This document shows positions 61,076 to 64,000 of a stretch of 64,000 bases of DNA, one piece after another; the stretch's first letter is position 1; each line of letters starts with the position of its first letter. This stretch comes from JANQOH01 sp965201155. Its GTDB lineage: Bacteria > Pseudomonadota > Alphaproteobacteria > UBA7887. The stretch covers positions 248,001 to 312,000 of the forward strand of contig OZ241752.1 in the NCBI GenBank assembly GCA_965201155.1, given 5' to 3'. The translations under genes and the position numbers were made by a program. The notes under the pieces were generated by a model, which worked only from the letters and a program-made list of their open reading frames with translations, did not search any database and was not told where the DNA came from.

Positions 61076-62338
61076 TCAACCGCCGGCATAGCGCCCGCTC
61101 GCTCCCAGCACTTCCTCGATACGCAGCAACCGGTTGTACTTCGCCAGTCGGTCCGAGCGTGACAGCGACCCCGTCTTGATCTGGCCGCAATTCAGCGCCA
61201 CCGCGAGGTCGGCGATGAATGTATCTTCCGTCTCGCCCGACCGGTGCGAGATTACCGCGCGGTAACCGGGTCGCTGCGCCGTCCGCACCGTCTCCAGCGT
61301 TTCGGTCAGTGTGCCGATCTGGTTGAGCTTGACCAGCACCGCATTGCCGGCGCCCATCGCAATCCCGCGGCGCAGCCGCGCCGTATTGGTGGCGAACAGA
61401 TCATCGCCCACAAGCTGGACGGAGGAACCGAGTTCCGCAGTCAACGCCGCCCAGCCCTCCCAGTCATCTTCATCCAATCCGTCCTCGATCGAGACCAGCG
61501 GATAACGTGACGCCAGATCGCGATACCACGCGATCATATCGCCGGCCATCAGGCGGCGCCCCTCTCCCGCCAGTTCGTAATGCCCGTCTCGATAAATCTC
61601 GCTCGCCGCGGCATCAAGCGCCAGCGCCACCTGCTCTTGCGGGCGATAACCCGCATCCTCGATGGCGTGCATCATGAACCCCAATGCCTCGGCATTGTTC
61701 TTCAGGCCCGGAGCAAAGCCGCCTTCATCGCCAACCGCCGTCGTATGCCCGGCGTCATCCAGCCGCCGTCTGAGCGCGTGAAAGACCTCCACACCCCAAC
61801 GCACCGCCTCCGCGAAATTCGCCGCGCCAACGGGAACAATCATATATTCCTGAATATCCAGCGCATTGTTCGCATGGGCGCCGCCATTGACGATGTTCAT
61901 CAGCGGCGTCGGCAGCAGATGCGCATCCACACCCCCGATATACCGGTATAGCGGCAGGCCGCGCGCCAGCGCTCCCGCCCGCGCTGCGGCCAGACTCACA
62001 CCGAGAATCGCATTCGCTCCCAGCCGCGCCTTGTCTTCCGTGCCGTCCAGGTCGATCAGCACCTGGTCCAACGCGCGCTGGTCTTCCACCTCGCGCCCGG
62101 AAAGCGCGTCGAAAATCTCGCCGTTAACTGCGTCCACCGCGCCGCGCACGCCCTTCCCCCCATAGCGCGCCGCGTCGCCGTCCCGGCGCTCCACGGCTTC
62201 ATGCCGGCCAGTTGACGCACCGGAAGGAACCGCTGCCCGCGCCACCGCCCCCGTTTCCAGCGTCACTTCCACTTCCACGGTGGGATTGCCGCGGCTGTCC
62301 AGAATCTCGCGCCCGCGAATGTCGATCAATGCCGTCAC
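61076..62338 (-). CDS. eno: Enolase
   Basis: Interconverts 2-phosphoglycerate and phosphoenolpyruvate. 420 residues. Signatures: IDIRGREILDSRGNPTVEVE, VPSGASTGRHEAVE, the metal ligand region SIEDGLDEDDWEGW, LVGDDLFATN, the catalytic lysine region VKLNQIGTLTET and ISHRSGETEDTFIADLAV. The phosphoenolpyruvate it makes is used by KdsA, encoded 22 bp upstream in the same unit. Confidence 0.97.
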   Translation of the reverse strand: MTALIDIRGREILDSRGNPTVEVEVTLETGAVARAAVPSGASTGRHEAVERRDGDAARYGGKGVRGAVDAVNGEIFDALSGREVEDQRALDQVLIDLDGTEDKARLGANAILGVSLAAARAGALARGLPLYRYIGGVDAHLLPTPLMNIVNGGAHANNALDIQEYMIVPVGAANFAEAVRWGVEVFHALRRRLDDAGHTTAVGDEGGFAPGLKNNAEALGFMMHAIEDAGYRPQEQVALALDAAASEIYRDGHYELAGEGRRLMAGDMIAWYRDLASRYPLVSIEDGLDEDDWEGWAALTAELGSSVQLVGDDLFATNTARLRRGIAMGAGNAVLVKLNQIGTLTETLETVRTAQRPGYRAVISHRSGETEDTFIADLAVALNCGQIKTGSLSRSDRLAKYNRLLRIEEVLGASGRYAGG

Positions 62339-62360
62339 AACAACTCCGTTTCCCGGGCCG

Positions 62361-63212
62361 TCAGGGGTCGATCGGCCCCGGCGGCCGCGCCTTCGCCAGC
62401 CCGTCCAGCGCCGTCAACACCTCAAGCAGACCGCGCACATGTTTGAGGGGCACCATGTTCGGCCCGTCGCTCGGCGCGTTGTCCGGGTCCTGATGCACCT
62501 CCATGAACAGCGCCGCCACCCCCACCGCCACTGCCGCGCGGGCGAGCACCGGCACATGCCGCCGCTCACCGCCGCTGGACCCGCCCAGCCCGCCCGGCTG
62601 TTGCACCGAATGCGTGGCATCGAACACTACCGGCCAGCCCGTCTCCGCCAGCACAGGCAATGCCCGCATATCCGATACCAGTGTATTGTAGCCAAAACTG
62701 GCGCCCCGTTCCGTCAACAGGATGCGCCGGCACCCTGCGCCCTCCAGTTTCGCCGCAACATGAACCATGTCCCAGGGCGCCAGAAACTGCCCCTTCTTCA
62801 CATTGACCGCACGCCCGGTCCTCGCCGCAGCAACCAGCAAGTCGGTCTGGCGGCAGAGAAACGCCGGGATCTGCAGCACATCCACCACTTCAGCCACCGG
62901 CGCGCACTGGTCCTCGCCATGTACATCCGTCAGCACCGGACAGCCGTGCGAGGCCCGCAATTCGGCGAATATCGGCAGGCTGGCCTCCAGACCCAGCCCG
63001 CGCGCACTACGCAAGCCGGTCCGGTTCGCCTTGTCGAACGAGGTCTTGTAGATGAAGCCGATGCCGGCCTCCGCCGCCAGCGCCGCCAGCGCGCCGCACA
63101 TATCGTGCGCATGCTGCGCACTTTCCAACTGGCACGGCCCTGCAATCAGCGTCAGCGGGCGCGCATTGCCCACCCGCAGTGCCCCGATATCGACCTCGCG
63201 CTGAACGCTCAT
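62361..63212 (-). CDS. kdsA: 3-deoxy-D-manno-octulosonate 8-phosphate synthase
   Basis: Condenses arabinose-5-phosphate with phosphoenolpyruvate for the Kdo of lipopolysaccharide, so the cell makes an LPS-type outer membrane. 283 residues with LIAGPCQLES, FIYKTSFDKANRTG, SLPIFAELR, VLQIPAFLCRQTDLLVAAA, VNVKKGQFLAPWDMVH, VFDATHSVQQPGG and FMEVHQDPDNAPSDGPNMVP. Its ATG overlaps the pyrG stop as ATGA. Confidence 0.95.
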   Translation of the reverse strand: MSVQREVDIGALRVGNARPLTLIAGPCQLESAQHAHDMCGALAALAAEAGIGFIYKTSFDKANRTGLRSARGLGLEASLPIFAELRASHGCPVLTDVHGEDQCAPVAEVVDVLQIPAFLCRQTDLLVAAARTGRAVNVKKGQFLAPWDMVHVAAKLEGAGCRRILLTERGASFGYNTLVSDMRALPVLAETGWPVVFDATHSVQQPGGLGGSSGGERRHVPVLARAAVAVGVAALFMEVHQDPDNAPSDGPNMVPLKHVRGLLEVLTALDGLAKARPPGPIDP

Positions 63213-64000
63213 ACCAGCCGTGATTGCACCACCGCCGCCTCGATGAACGAGGCAAACAGCGGATGCGGGTCAAACGGCTTCGATTTCAGCTCCGGGTGAA
63301 ACTGGACACCGATAAACCACGGGTGATCGTCCAGTTCCACCGTCTCCGGCAGCGCGCCGTCCGGCGACATCCCCGTAAACCGCAAACCCGCTGTTTCCAG
63401 CCGGACACGATATGCACCGTTCACCTCGTAGCGATGCCGGTGCCGTTCCGAAATGCGGCTCGCACCATATATTTCCGCGATCCGCGAACTTTCCTTCAGC
63501 ACAGCTTCATACGCGCCGAGGCGCATCGTGCCGCCCAGATCATCCCCGGGATTCCGTTTCTCGACAATATCGCCGCGCCGCCATTCGCTGATCAGGCCGA
63601 TAACGGGTTCGGCGCACGGGCCGAACTCGCTCGACGACGCACCCTCCAGCCCCGCCAGATTGCGCGCTGCCTCGATCACGGCAAGCTGCATGCCGAAGCA
63701 AATTCCGAAATAGGGGATGCGGCGCTCCCGCGCGAAAGTCACCGCCGCGATCTTGCCCTTGACACCCCGCTCACCGAACCCCGCAGGCACCAGCACGGCA
63801 TGAGCCTCCTCCAGCCGGCGCACGAGGCTCTCGTCCTCATCGTAGAATTTCTCACTGTCGACCCAGTTCAGCCGCACCCTCACATTGTGCGCCATGCCAC
63901 CATGACGCAGCGCCTCCGACAGCGACTTGTAGGCGTCCTGAAGGTCCGTGTACTTGCCCACAACCGCTACCGTCACTTCGCCGTCATCGCCGCGCGCGCT
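63209..64000 (-). CDS. pyrG: CTP synthase, 3' part (5' end beyond the window)
   Basis: The last 263 residues are present; the start lies past position 64000. The visible part is the glutamine amidotransferase domain: VTVAVVGKYTDLQDAYKSLS at its beginning, the oxyanion and nucleophile motifs LVPAGFGERG and FGICFGMQLAV (Cys nucleophile), and the C-terminal His-Glu in GVQFHPELKSKP. The domain hydrolyses glutamine to feed ammonia to the missing N-terminal amidoligase domain, which turns UTP into CTP. Overlaps kdsA by 4 bp. Confidence 0.95.
   Translation of the reverse strand, partial: SARGDDGEVTVAVVGKYTDLQDAYKSLSEALRHGGMAHNVRVRLNWVDSEKFYDEDESLVRRLEEAHAVLVPAGFGERGVKGKIAAVTFARERRIPYFGICFGMQLAVIEAARNLAGLEGASSSEFGPCAEPVIGLISEWRRGDIVEKRNPGDDLGGTMRLGAYEAVLKESSRIAEIYGASRISERHRHRYEVNGAYRVRLETAGLRFTGMSPDGALPETVELDDHPWFIGVQFHPELKSKPFDPHPLFASFIEAAVVQSRLV

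Overview
The window is about 64 kb of dense, GC-rich (low-to-mid 60s % by eye) chromosome from an alphaproteobacterium. The assignment rests on gene order and family type: a split petA-petB-petC bc1 operon with a CBP3/UQCC-type bc1 chaperone nearby, a plsX/ihfA/merR block, gyrA-coaD-ppi-queA-tgt, ribE-ribBX-ribH-nusB-thiL, a complete nuoA-nuoN operon running into birA-coaX-rnj, and pyrG-kdsA-eno-ftsB-pdhABC-lpd-lipA. The exact order or family cannot be fixed by reading alone. Most of the DNA is core metabolism. No insertion sequence, phage, CRISPR array or gene-free stretch above 300 bp was seen; the two largest gaps are divergent promoter regions of 264 and 254 bp.

Layout. 1-4.5 kb (+): end of pcaC, glnS, a TonB-dependent receptor and a strong terminator. 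4.6-7.6 kb (-): petABC with an orphan HicB-like gene behind it. 7.8-8.6 kb (+): hemF. 8.6-12.0 kb (-): merR, ihfA, plsX, rpmF, a DUF177 gene and the bc1 chaperone; fabH, usually between plsX and ihfA, is missing. 12.1-15.1 kb (+): bamE, an acyl-CoA ligase and a class IV aminotransferase. 15.2-27.1 kb (-): hppA, thiL, nusB, ribH, ribBX, ribE, tRNA-Lys, tgt, queA, a periplasmic cyclophilin, coaD, gyrA. 27.4-28.3 kb (+): a second class IV aminotransferase resembling (R)-amine transaminases. 28.3-29.0 kb (-): DUF1467 gene and mce. 29.1-31.6 kb (+): alcohol dehydrogenase, SDR and a membrane TPR protein, lying between mce and rnj. 31.6-48.8 kb (-): rnj, coaX, birA and all fourteen nuo genes, led by tRNA-Asp.

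48.9-54.4 kb is the accessory part. A 650-aa protein joins a periplasmic amino-acid-type solute-binding domain to a C-terminal autotransporter-like beta-barrel. Divergent from it are an extradiol ring-cleavage dioxygenase with all catalytic residues, a secreted SRPBCC protein and a ferritin-like di-iron protein. 54.4-64 kb (-) returns to core genes: a COQ10-like START protein, lipA, lpd, pdhC, pdhB, pdhA, ftsB, eno, kdsA and the 3' part of pyrG.

How it fits together: complex I, the bc1 complex with its chaperone, a proton-pumping pyrophosphatase and PDH with its own lipoyl synthase describe an aerobic respiratory cell. Adjacent genes are commonly coupled by ATGA, GTGA or TGATG overlaps. pcaC and the extradiol dioxygenase point to aromatic catabolism elsewhere in the genome. 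The best candidate for something undescribed is the solute-binding/beta-barrel fusion at 48905-50857 and its divergent three-gene cluster.
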